Part shown: piece by piece, positions 24,325 to 31,621 of the stretch
How positions within the stretch are numbered: position 1 is the stretch's first letter
How the letters are laid out: each line of letters opens with the position of its first letter
The notes under the pieces: generated by a model
What the model was told of the DNA's origin: nothing
Seen by the model: only the letters and a program-made list of their open reading frames with translations
Databases searched by the model: none
NCBI GenBank assembly: GCA_903891095.1
Contig: CAITDI010000024.1
Coordinates: 1 to 54,816, forward strand
DNA length: 54,816 nt
Direction: 5' to 3'
From: an uncultured bacterium
GTDB taxonomy: Bacteria; Planctomycetota; Phycisphaerae; Phycisphaerales; SM1A02
Made by a program: the position numbers and the translations under genes

Positions 24325-25125
24325 TCAGCCCGTCCAGCCACCGAGCACGGCGGCGAGATCCGACGCGGCGACGATGCCGTCGCGGTCGATGTCCGCGGGT
24401 CCGCCCGCGCTGCCCCACGCGCCGAGGACCAGCGAGAGGTCCTGCGCATCGACGCGACCGTCGTGGTTCACGTCGGCGGGATTCGCCGGAGCGCCCGTGA
24501 CCGTGATCGACGCCGACATCCCGAAGATGCAGTGCGGCGCGCAGTAGTAGGGCACCGTGGTTCCCGCGGCCGAGGCGGGGACCGTCCAGGTGAAGCTCGT
24601 CGAGGTCGGCGTCAGCAGGCCGTCGAACTGACCGTCGGCGGTGCAGACCGCGCCGCTGGTGACGGTGTGGAAGCCCGCGGTGTACACCCAGCGCACCGTG
24701 TCGCCGGGATTGACGGTCACGCTCGACGGCGTGAACACGAGACCCGACTGCGTGATCACGTGCTCGACCGGCGGCGTGGTCACGGTGATCGTGCCCGTCA
24801 TGCCGAAGATGCAGTGCGGCGCGCAGAAGTACGGGATCGTGCTGCCCGCGGCCGAGGCGGGGACCTTCCACACGTATTGAGCCGACTTGAGCGAGAGAAT
24901 GCCGTCGAACTGGCCGTCGGGCGTGCAGTTCGCGCCGCTGGTGACGGTGTGGTAGCCGCCCGTGTAGACCCAGCGGATCGTGTCGCCGGGAGCGACCGTC
25001 ACGCTCGACGGGCTGAAGGCGATGCCCTTCTGGTTGATGACGTGTTCGGCCGCATGGGCGCTGGAGAGCGTGCCCGCGAGCGCGAGAACAGCGAACGCGA
25101 CGGGGAGTCGAGCCATCGTGAGCAT
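24325..25125 (-). CDS. Secreted protein with two blue-copper (plastocyanin-like) domains and dockerin-like tag
   Basis: The 266-residue product has a signal peptide (ending SSAHA) and two tandem cupredoxin domains. Each shows the ligand set of plastocyanins: His59 with Cys101-x2-His104-x4-Met109, and His153 with Cys195-x2-His198-x4-Met203. The C-terminus carries two EF-hand loops (DVNHDGRVDAQDL, DIDRDGIVAASDL) and stops four residues after the second loop's LGG. AAAGGT lies 5 nt before the ATG at 25125. It should be an extracellular type 1 copper electron carrier held at the surface or in a complex by its tag. The two domains are similar enough to suggest an internal duplication. Confidence 0.88.
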   Translation of the reverse strand: MLTMARLPVAFAVLALAGTLSSAHAAEHVINQKGIAFSPSSVTVAPGDTIRWVYTGGYHTVTSGANCTPDGQFDGILSLKSAQYVWKVPASAAGSTIPYFCAPHCIFGMTGTITVTTPPVEHVITQSGLVFTPSSVTVNPGDTVRWVYTAGFHTVTSGAVCTADGQFDGLLTPTSTSFTWTVPASAAGTTVPYYCAPHCIFGMSASITVTGAPANPADVNHDGRVDAQDLSLVLGAWGSAGGPADIDRDGIVAASDLAAVLGGWTG

Positions 25126-25352
25126 GAGATACCTTTGCTTGGTAGGTCCTTGGAAGCCGAGAACATGGGCCGAAAATGCGCCGCAGGGCGCGGGGAGAGA
25201 TGAAAGCACTCTGCCTGCGGTTCGGCGGCGGTCCACTCAATCTCGCCTTTGCCGTCGACTTCTTGCGGTTGCCGCGCGGGGGTGCGGCTTGGATGCGGTT
25301 TTTCTCCGCCACATGCCGCAGCCGCCGAGCGGACGCCGTTGGATTGGACCGC

Positions 25353-25358
25353 TATTCT
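25353..25358 (+). promoter_or_regulatory. Probable -10 box for a leaderless transcript
   Basis: TATTCT ends 6 nt before the ATG at 25365. No Shine-Dalgarno sequence lies in between and no clear -35 box is seen. Confidence 0.4.
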
Positions 25359-25364
25359 CCGCGC

Positions 25365-25811
25365 ATGAGCCTCGATCTCCTCAAGAGTCCTCGCAGTCTT
25401 GTTCGCGCGCAGTTCCGTCGCCGCGCCCCGCTCGTAGTTGCATTCGTCACATGTGCCGCGCTTGCCGCGTGCGGCAACGGCACCACGCGTGGCTATCCGC
25501 CCGAGCCGCCGCCGTACGAGCCGCCGGCCGCGACGATCGTCAAGGCCAAGGACCCCAAGTTCGAGCCGCTCATCAAGGCGCTCATCGCGCAGCGCAAGGC
25601 AGGCAAGGCGCTCGCCGACTTCAAGGTCAACGGCAAGATGGATGAAGCGCAGCAGAAGAAGTACACCGAGCTCTTCGGCAAGGCGATGGACCTGCGCACC
25701 GAGATGACCAAGGTCATCGAGGCGGCGCAGCTCGTCGCCGAGGACAAGGTCACCTGGAGCCAGATCAGCGCGCTCGACGACGCTCGGCTCGAGGCGCTGC
25801 TCAAGCCGTAA
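25365..25811 (+). CDS. Small lipoprotein of unknown function
   Basis: The 148-residue product has an Arg-rich start, a hydrophobic stretch (PLVVAFVTCAALAAC) with lipobox LAAC and a Pro-rich linker (PPEPPPYEPPA). A mostly helical, Lys/Ala-rich domain follows (IKALIAQRKAGKALADF, EAQQKKYTELFGKAMDLRTE), possibly a short coiled coil. No homologue is recognised. It is followed 35 nt downstream by a strong terminator, so it is probably monocistronic, and it is divergent from the blue-copper gene. Confidence 0.7.
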   Translation: MSLDLLKSPRSLVRAQFRRRAPLVVAFVTCAALAACGNGTTRGYPPEPPPYEPPAATIVKAKDPKFEPLIKALIAQRKAGKALADFKVNGKMDEAQQKKYTELFGKAMDLRTEMTKVIEAAQLVAEDKVTWSQISALDDARLEALLKP

Positions 25812-25845
25812 GAATCGCGACAGGATCATCGCCGCACCAAACACA

Positions 25846-25890
25846 CGAGCCCGCGCATGTCGCCGACATGCGCGGGCTCGGATTGTTTTT
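25846..25890 (+). terminator. Rho-independent terminator
   Basis: A 17-bp perfect stem (CGAGCCCGCGCATGTCG at 25846-25862 with 25864-25880) is followed by GGATTGTTTTT. Confidence 0.9.
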
Positions 25891-25910
25891 GAGTCACGGC
25901 GTGCGTCGCG

Positions 25911-26822
25911 TTACTGCAGTTCAGGCCGCACGATGCCCGGCAGCAGGATCGACGCCATGAAGCGGAACGCGGGGCGGTTGCCCGTCTCGGTCACGAAGTG
26001 CTGCGGCACGGATCCGCCGTTGGGCATCATCAGCTCCTCGAGCTGCTTGTAGATGATGTTCGGCGCGTCGACCGAGCCGTCGAGATACGAGAGATTCACG
26101 CGGCCGCGGTTCCACAGCGCGGGCGTGTCGATCCACAGGCCGCCCGAACCGGTCGGCGGGCCGACCTCGATCGCGAAGCCCTGGAAGTTGTAGCCGTAGA
26201 AATCTTCCTCGGCGATCGTGAGCATCGTGCGCGACGGCTGCGGGATCTGCGACAGCGTCACCGTCTTGAACTGCGTGTTGCGGAACTGCTCTGGCGAGTC
26301 CGCCGATTCGGGATCGGGGAACGGGTACCAGTCGTCGGCGCGGTGCGTGTAGTCGTTGTCGCCGACGCCCACGAACGCGCTGAACGAGTACGAGCGCACG
26401 CGGCCGGTCGGGTCCATCGGCGAGACGTACGCGTTGTCGTTCTTGTCGAGGTACTTCCAGAGCGCGCCTTGCTCGAGGCTCTTGCGCGTCTCGACGCCGC
26501 CGACGGTCGCGCCCGCGGTGTTGACCCAGCAGTTGCCCGAGCCGCGCATGTTGCCCGCAGGCGGATACGAATCGGTGCGCGGGCTGACGAAGCGACCGTT
26601 GTTGTCGGTCGCGTACGACTGGTTCGCGAGCGCGAGCTGACGCTGGTTCGACAGGCACGCGGTGGCGCGCGCCTGCTGCTGGACGCTCTGGATCGAGACC
26701 AGGATCAGCGCCAGCACGATCGCGATGATCGTGATGACGAGCAGCAGCTCCACCAGCGTGAAGGCGCGGCGGGAAACAGCACGGGTCGACTTCTTTGCAA
26801 TGTCAGGTGCGTAAGCCAACAT
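25911..26822 (-). CDS. Type II secretion/type IV pilin-like pseudopilin (prepilin N-terminal methylation domain)
   Basis: The 303-residue product has a prepilin leader (MLAYAPDIAKKSTRAVSRRA) followed by the processed N-terminus FTLVELLLVITIIAIVLALI with the invariant Glu5. A coiled segment (VQQQARATACLSNQRQLALA) leads to a C-terminal globular domain. Sequences of the form DGS near the end (VNLSYLDGSVDA) fit the H-X9-DG group of planctomycete pseudopilins. GGAGG lies 5 nt before the ATG. No other secretion gene is adjacent. Such minor pseudopilins are numerous in planctomycetes and their individual roles are unknown. Confidence 0.88.
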   Translation of the reverse strand: MLAYAPDIAKKSTRAVSRRAFTLVELLLVITIIAIVLALILVSIQSVQQQARATACLSNQRQLALANQSYATDNNGRFVSPRTDSYPPAGNMRGSGNCWVNTAGATVGGVETRKSLEQGALWKYLDKNDNAYVSPMDPTGRVRSYSFSAFVGVGDNDYTHRADDWYPFPDPESADSPEQFRNTQFKTVTLSQIPQPSRTMLTIAEEDFYGYNFQGFAIEVGPPTGSGGLWIDTPALWNRGRVNLSYLDGSVDAPNIIYKQLEELMMPNGGSVPQHFVTETGNRPAFRFMASILLPGIVRPELQ

Positions 26823-26936
26823 AAGTCCTCCGAGTGTACTACGGCAGACCGAGATCCTAGATGCTTGCGGTCGTTCGGGCGACGCCCGAACCGTCATTTG
26901 GAAACCCGTTCGAAAGCGCATAACTTGCCCCGCGCG

Positions 26937-28334
26937 ATGGCGACCGACATGCAACCTACCCCGCCGGCGGGCGACGCCTCGAGTTCGGGCTCCGACGCGG
27001 CCTCCAACGCAGCCTCCAACGCGGCATCGCGCCGCGCCGTGGCGCTGGTCGTCACCGTCGCCGCCCTCGGCTACTTCGTCGACATCTTCGACCTGCTGCT
27101 GTTCGGGCTCGTCCGCAAGGCCTCGCTCACCGAAGTCCTCGCCCCGCAGCTCGTGGGCAAGACCGCCGAGCAGGTCGACACGCTGCTCGCCGAGAAGGGC
27201 GTGCTCCTCGACAACATCCTGCAGACGACGGGGCTCCTCGTCGGCGGCCTCGTGTGGGGCGTGATCGCGGATCGCTTCGGGCGCCTCAAGGTGCTGTTCG
27301 GCTCGATCCTCGCGTATTCGCTTGCGAATCTGCTCAACGCCGCGGTCACCGATGTCGACCCGAACGGCGCGCTCGGGTTCTTGCACGCCGTCGGACTCGG
27401 CAGCGCGATCAACCAGTATGGCCTGCTGCGCTTTGTCGCGGGCTTCGGCCTCGCGGGCGAACTCGGCGCGGGCATCACGCTCGTCTCCGAACTCGTGAGC
27501 CGCGAGCGCCGCGGTTTCGCGACGACGATCGTCGCCGCGGTCGGAATCCTCGGCGCCGTTGCCGGCTACTTCACGCAGCTGTGGCTCTCGTGGCGCGGTG
27601 CGTTCGTCGTGGGCGGCGTGCTCGGGCTTGCGCTCCTCGGGCTGCGGATCGGCGTGGTCGAGAGCGGGCTGTTTCTCCGTGCGGAGCACGCGCATGTCCG
27701 CGGGCGCGGCGCGTTCTGGAAGCTCGCGTGGCCGCCCGCGCGGCTCAAGCGCTACGCGTCGACGGTGCTCATCGCGGTGCCGATCTGGTTCGTGGTCGGC
27801 ACGCTGGTCAAGTACTGCGACCGGATCATGCCGAGCCTCGGCCTGCCGCTCGACCAGAAGCCGAGTCCTGCGCGCGCGATCATGTGGTGCTACGTCGGCC
27901 TCGCGGCCGGCGACCTCGCGAGCGGGCTGCTCAGCCAGTGGCTGCATTCGCGGCGCCGCGCGATCGCGGTGTTCCACACGCTCACGGTGGTGGCGCTCGT
28001 CCTGTACTTCACGGTGGCGGCGAGGTCGATCGACGCCTTCTACGCGGTGATCTGCTTCGCGGGCTTCGCGAGCGGCTACTGGGCGGTGTTTGCGACGATC
28101 GCCGCCGAGCAGTTCGGCACGAACCTGCGCGGCACCGCGGCGACGACCGCGCCGAACATCGTCCGCTGGTCGGCTGCCTGGACGGGCGGCCTCTGGCTCT
28201 GGCTCGGCGGCACGCTCGATTCGCAGTGGAAGGCGGCCGCGCTGGTCGCCGCGGTGATCATGCCAATCGCCATGATCGCCGTGCTCGGACTCAAGGAAAG
28301 CTACGGCTCCGACCTCGACTTTGAAGAGGAGTGA
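26937..28334 (+). CDS. MFS transporter
   Basis: The 465-residue product is a major facilitator superfamily permease with about 12 hydrophobic helices. The loop 2-3 motif appears as GVIADRFGRLKVLFG (motif A), and the fifth helix has GAVAGYFTQLWLSWRGAF. A hydrophilic Ser/Ala-rich N-terminal tail (1-30) contains a 12-nt coding repeat (AASN three times). It resembles the sugar/aromatic-acid porter branch, but the substrate cannot be inferred. A TAACTT box ends 10 nt before the ATG, without a Shine-Dalgarno. It is divergent from the pseudopilin gene. Confidence 0.85.
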   Translation: MATDMQPTPPAGDASSSGSDAASNAASNAASRRAVALVVTVAALGYFVDIFDLLLFGLVRKASLTEVLAPQLVGKTAEQVDTLLAEKGVLLDNILQTTGLLVGGLVWGVIADRFGRLKVLFGSILAYSLANLLNAAVTDVDPNGALGFLHAVGLGSAINQYGLLRFVAGFGLAGELGAGITLVSELVSRERRGFATTIVAAVGILGAVAGYFTQLWLSWRGAFVVGGVLGLALLGLRIGVVESGLFLRAEHAHVRGRGAFWKLAWPPARLKRYASTVLIAVPIWFVVGTLVKYCDRIMPSLGLPLDQKPSPARAIMWCYVGLAAGDLASGLLSQWLHSRRRAIAVFHTLTVVALVLYFTVAARSIDAFYAVICFAGFASGYWAVFATIAAEQFGTNLRGTAATTAPNIVRWSAAWTGGLWLWLGGTLDSQWKAAALVAAVIMPIAMIAVLGLKESYGSDLDFEEE

Positions 28335-28429
28335 GCCGCCGCCGCGCTTGTCGCGCGACCTCGCGCATAGAGTCGGCTTCTGCTGTACGCTCCGCCGCCG
28401 AGGTTCAACCGCCTCGAGATCTCAACACC

Positions 28430-28885
28430 ATGGCTTCTCTCCGCACCCGCATCTCCCGTGTTCTTCTCCCCGTCGCACTCCTCGCGTCGAGCCTGCTCGC
28501 TGCGTGCTCGTCGGTCCCGAAGGGCGAGGGCACGTACCTCATCAACGTGACCGCAGCCGACGGCGGCAAGCCCGTCAGCGGCGTCGAGATCATCGCCACC
28601 GGCACCGGCGGCCGCATGCGCAGCGGCGTCCCCGAGAAGGCGACCACCGACGAGGACGGCAACGCCTCGCTCATGTTCGGCAACTGGGGCTCGGTCGACC
28701 TGCAGCTCTACGCGGGCAACGCGACCGAGCGCTGGCTCGTCGCGCAGGACCGCGTCGCGGTCAACGGCGGCAAGTCGAGCGTGAATCCGTTCCGCCTCAT
28801 CCTCGGAGCGGGCCGCAGCGGCGGCAACGCGCTCTACAACCTCTCGATCACGCGGGTTGAGAAGGGTGGGAAGGTCGACAATTAG
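28430..28885 (+). CDS. Small lipoprotein with a beta-sandwich-like domain
   Basis: The 151-residue product has a lipoprotein signal (LLPVALLASSLLAACSS, lipobox LAAC). The mature part alternates hydrophobic and polar residues (YLINVTAADGGKPVSGVEII, TTDEDGNASLMFGNWG), as in carboxypeptidase-regulatory-like or Ig-like beta sandwiches. No catalytic motif is seen. The gene follows the MFS gene by 95 nt and could share its transcript. Function unknown. Confidence 0.7.
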   Translation: MASLRTRISRVLLPVALLASSLLAACSSVPKGEGTYLINVTAADGGKPVSGVEIIATGTGGRMRSGVPEKATTDEDGNASLMFGNWGSVDLQLYAGNATERWLVAQDRVAVNGGKSSVNPFRLILGAGRSGGNALYNLSITRVEKGGKVDN

Positions 28886-28944
28886 GGAGCGCTCGCGCCG
28901 TGCGCGCGCTCGCTTTGGCAGGAGCGGCGGCTGCTTCCTCAAAT

Positions 28945-28975
28945 GAGCGGTCGCAGCTGCGGCTGCTTCCTCTGG
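28945..28975 (+). repeat. Dispersed 31-nt repeat, copy 2
   Basis: Matches the reverse complement of 21567-21597 with one mismatch. A half copy (GGCGGCTGCTTCCTC) lies just upstream at about 28926-28940. It is in a short gap between convergent genes. Confidence 0.8.
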
Positions 28976-29000
28976 CAGGAGCGCGCGGCTGTGGCAGGGA

Positions 29001-29726
29001 CTACGAGCCTGCAACCAACTCAATGAAACCCCCAGCGGCCGCAGCGATGCGGTCGCTGGTCTTTTTCAGGTTGCGCAGGAAGACCTCGTGCGTCGGTTCG
29101 TGATGGTCGACCAGGTCGGTCACGCCCTTGAGCGCGGCGAGCGGCACGCGCTCTTCGCTGCAGACGACCGCGAGCGACGCGAGCTCCATGTCCTTGGCCA
29201 GCGTGCGCGCGCGCGCGAAGAGCGCGAGCTCATCCGCGGTCGCGTCGAGGCTCGAGCCGCTTGATGCAAGGCCGATGCGCCCGCCGACGCGCGCGGCGAT
29301 CGCGGCGAGCTGCGCGTCGTTCGGCGAGAGCCGCGTGTGCGCGCGGACGAGCGCGTCAAAGCCCGGCAATTCCACGCGCGCGTCGTGGAACATCGCATCG
29401 CGCGCGACCACCAGATCCGCGATCCCGAGGCCCTGCGACTCGAACCCGCCGGCCGTGCCCATGTTCAGCACGAGATCCGGCCGTCGCGCCGCGATCGCGC
29501 GCGTGAGCGCCGACGCCGCGTGCACGGGTCCGAGCTTGTCGACGCGCGTGATTGCGCAGGTTCCGGGCGTCAGCAGCTCGATCTCCGCGCCCGCGACCGT
29601 TCCGCGGCCGCCGACGAGCCCGAGCGCGCGCGCGATCGGCTCGGCCTCGCTGTGCATCGCGACAAACAGCAGGATGCGCGACGGCGCGCTCGGAAGCGGG
29701 GGAAGCGTGAAGGCCGGCTGGTCCAT
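29001..29726 (-). CDS. Nucleoside phosphorylase/nucleosidase (MTA/SAH nucleosidase or futalosine hydrolase type)
   Basis: The 241-residue product shows the PNP/UDP superfamily pattern: LFVAMHSEAEPIARALG at the start, VLNMGTAGGFES in the ribose/phosphate region, and KDMELASLAVVCSEE plus LKGVTDLVD for the nucleoside-binding Glu and the catalytic Asp. These match the MtnN and MqnB (futalosine hydrolase) families, which cleave N-glycosidic bonds. Which nucleoside is used cannot be decided. The gene starts 21 nt after the stop of the beta-CASP gene and is probably co-transcribed. Confidence 0.8.
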   Translation of the reverse strand: MDQPAFTLPPLPSAPSRILLFVAMHSEAEPIARALGLVGGRGTVAGAEIELLTPGTCAITRVDKLGPVHAASALTRAIAARRPDLVLNMGTAGGFESQGLGIADLVVARDAMFHDARVELPGFDALVRAHTRLSPNDAQLAAIAARVGGRIGLASSGSSLDATADELALFARARTLAKDMELASLAVVCSEERVPLAALKGVTDLVDHHEPTHEVFLRNLKKTSDRIAAAAGGFIELVAGS

Positions 29727-29747
29727 CAGCGTTGAGACCGCGCGCGG

Positions 29748-31187
29748 TCAGATCTCGATCGGCACATCGCGCGCAGGCAGCGTGCACTCGATGCCGAGCT
29801 CGGTCTTGAGTCGCCCGGCCAGCGCGGCGCGCGCGCTGTCGACGCCGTGGTTGATGAGGACGCGCGCGGGCTTCTGCACGAAGCCTGCGAACCACTTCAT
29901 CAGGTCGTCCTGGTCGGCGTGGCCCGAGAGGCCCTCGACGCGCACGGTGCGCGCGCGCACGGGCACCGTCTTGCCGTTGAACTGCGCGCGATCGGCGCCG
30001 CGCTGCAGCTTCCACGCGAATCCGCCCTCGGGCTGGTAGCCGGAGAGGACGACCGTGCAATCCTCGCGATTGATCGACTCCTCGAGGTGGCGCATCACCG
30101 GACCTGCGTCCATGAAGCCGCTGCCCGCGAGGATGATTCCGCCGTGCACCATGCGGTCGATCGCCATCGATTCGCGCTTGGAGAGCACATAGTGGAGTTC
30201 GGGGAACCACAGCGGCGCGCCGCCCGCGCGCACGATCTCGCGCGGCTCGTCGGCGAGGTACTCGGGGTGCTTGTAGAGCGCCTCGATGCCGTGCACGGCC
30301 ATCGGCGAATCGACGTAGACATTGAGCCCGCGCATGAGCTCGCGCGTGCGAAGGCGCGCAAATCGGTGGACGAGCAGCTGCGCGCGGCCGAGCGCGAAGC
30401 AGGGGACGATGACCTTTTCCTTCTTTTCCGCGGCGCGCGCGACGATTCCAGCGAGGGTCTCCTCGGGATCGGACGCATCGCGGCGGCGCTCGCCGTTGGT
30501 CGACTCGACGATCACGACATCCGCGCCCGCGGGGCGGTGCGGCGTCGCGAGCAGCGCCGAGCGGTCGGGACCGAGGTCGCCCGAGAAGAGCACGGTCTTG
30601 CGCGCCGCGCCCACGCCGATCGAGAACTCCGCGCTCGCGGCGCCGGGAATGTGGCCCGCGTTTCGGAAGGTCAGCGCGACATGCGGCGCGATCTTGACCT
30701 CGCGGTCGAGCGGCACGCCTTCGATGCGCTCCATCGTGTCGCGGACCTCGGGCGTGTCGAACAGGCGATGCGCGGTCGGGAACTCCGGCGGGCCGCCGGG
30801 AGCCTCGCCCGGCATGAGCGCGCGGGACCACGGCGCGGAGCCGTTCGCACGCTCGTAGAAGCGCGCGCGCTGCAGCCGTGCGCTCGAGCGGAGCACGCGG
30901 CCGAGGAGCTCGTGCGTCGCGGTCGTGCAGTAGATGCGCCCGCGGAAGCCGAGTTCGGTCGCCATCGCCAGGCGGCCGCAGTGGTCGATGTGCGCGTGGG
31001 TGATCACGATCGCGTCGAGCAGCGCGAAATCCACCTGCGGAGCGACGGCGTTGCGCGCCTCGTCGGCGGGCGTGCCCTGGAACATTCCAAAGTCGACGAG
31101 GATTCGCGCGCGGTCCGTGCGCAGCAGCGTGCAGCTGCCCGTGACCTCGCCGGCGGCGCCGTGGAACTCAAGTACTCCGATGCTCAT
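29748..31187 (-). CDS. Metallo-beta-lactamase/beta-CASP ribonuclease
   Basis: The 479-residue product starts with the MBL fold. Motif 2 is HAHIDHCG (His64, His66, Asp68, His69), motif 3 is in FRNAGHIPGAAS, and motif 4 in LFSGDLGPDRSALL. The beta-CASP and RMMBL parts follow with DSPMAVHGIEALY, SGFMDAGPVMRHL, SGYQPEGGFAWKL and VEGLSGHADQDDLMKW. It belongs to the Ysh1/RNase J-related group, and most bacterial members are RNA exo/endonucleases. The ATG overlaps the stop of the upstream mutarotase gene by 4 nt (ATGA), indicating translational coupling. Confidence 0.88.
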   Translation of the reverse strand: MSIGVLEFHGAAGEVTGSCTLLRTDRARILVDFGMFQGTPADEARNAVAPQVDFALLDAIVITHAHIDHCGRLAMATELGFRGRIYCTTATHELLGRVLRSSARLQRARFYERANGSAPWSRALMPGEAPGGPPEFPTAHRLFDTPEVRDTMERIEGVPLDREVKIAPHVALTFRNAGHIPGAASAEFSIGVGAARKTVLFSGDLGPDRSALLATPHRPAGADVVIVESTNGERRRDASDPEETLAGIVARAAEKKEKVIVPCFALGRAQLLVHRFARLRTRELMRGLNVYVDSPMAVHGIEALYKHPEYLADEPREIVRAGGAPLWFPELHYVLSKRESMAIDRMVHGGIILAGSGFMDAGPVMRHLEESINREDCTVVLSGYQPEGGFAWKLQRGADRAQFNGKTVPVRARTVRVEGLSGHADQDDLMKWFAGFVQKPARVLINHGVDSARAALAGRLKTELGIECTLPARDVPIEI

Positions 31188-31561
31188 CGATCAGTGCGTC
31201 TCTCTGCGGCTGCGCGTGTGGGTGGGAAGCGGTCCATGTCGAAGATTTCCTCGAGCTCCGTCCACCATTCGCCGGGCTTGGCGAAGGGCGCGGGCCTCTG
31301 GAATGTCCGCATGAGCTCGTCCCATTCGCGGGTCTTCGGGTCGCGCGTGTACGACTGGTAGTCGCGCGCGGGATCGAAGCCGTCGTCGGTCTCGAAGATC
31401 ATGAAGAGCCGCGTGCCGCCTCGGAAGATGCGCATGCTGCGGATGCCGATGCCGCGCAGTCCGTCGGTCACCTCGGGCCACACCGCGTGGTGATGGCGGA
31501 GGTACTCCGCGATCCCCGCGGGGTCGTCCTTGAGGTCGATGGCCTGTGCGAACAAACGCAT
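31184..31561 (-). CDS. L-rhamnose/L-fucose mutarotase-type protein (YiiL/DUF718 family)
   Basis: The 125-residue product has the family's features: RLFAQAIDLKDDPAGIAEYL, HHHAVWPEVTDGLRGIGIRS, GTRLFMIFETDDGFDP and a C-terminal EWWTELEEIFDMDRF. The His and Trp of HHAVWPE and the final WW are active-site positions in rhamnose mutarotase, which interconverts sugar anomers. It is divergent from a fucokinase/GDP-fucose pyrophosphorylase gene, so L-fucose is the more likely substrate. A TACTCT box ends 6 nt before the ATG and no Shine-Dalgarno is seen. Confidence 0.82.
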   Translation of the reverse strand: MRLFAQAIDLKDDPAGIAEYLRHHHAVWPEVTDGLRGIGIRSMRIFRGGTRLFMIFETDDGFDPARDYQSYTRDPKTREWDELMRTFQRPAPFAKPGEWWTELEEIFDMDRFPPTRAAAERRTDR

Positions 31562-31567
31562 GGGGAG

Positions 31568-31573
31568 AGAGTA
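31568..31573 (-). promoter_or_regulatory. Probable -10 box for a leaderless transcript
   Basis: TACTCT on the minus strand, 6 nt before the ATG at 31561. On the plus strand the divergent gene has TACCCT (31607-31612) 9 nt before its ATG. Confidence 0.45.
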
Positions 31574-31621
31574 GCGAAATCGCCCGCGAAAAGCCTGAAG
31601 AACCCTTACCCTGCCGCGACC

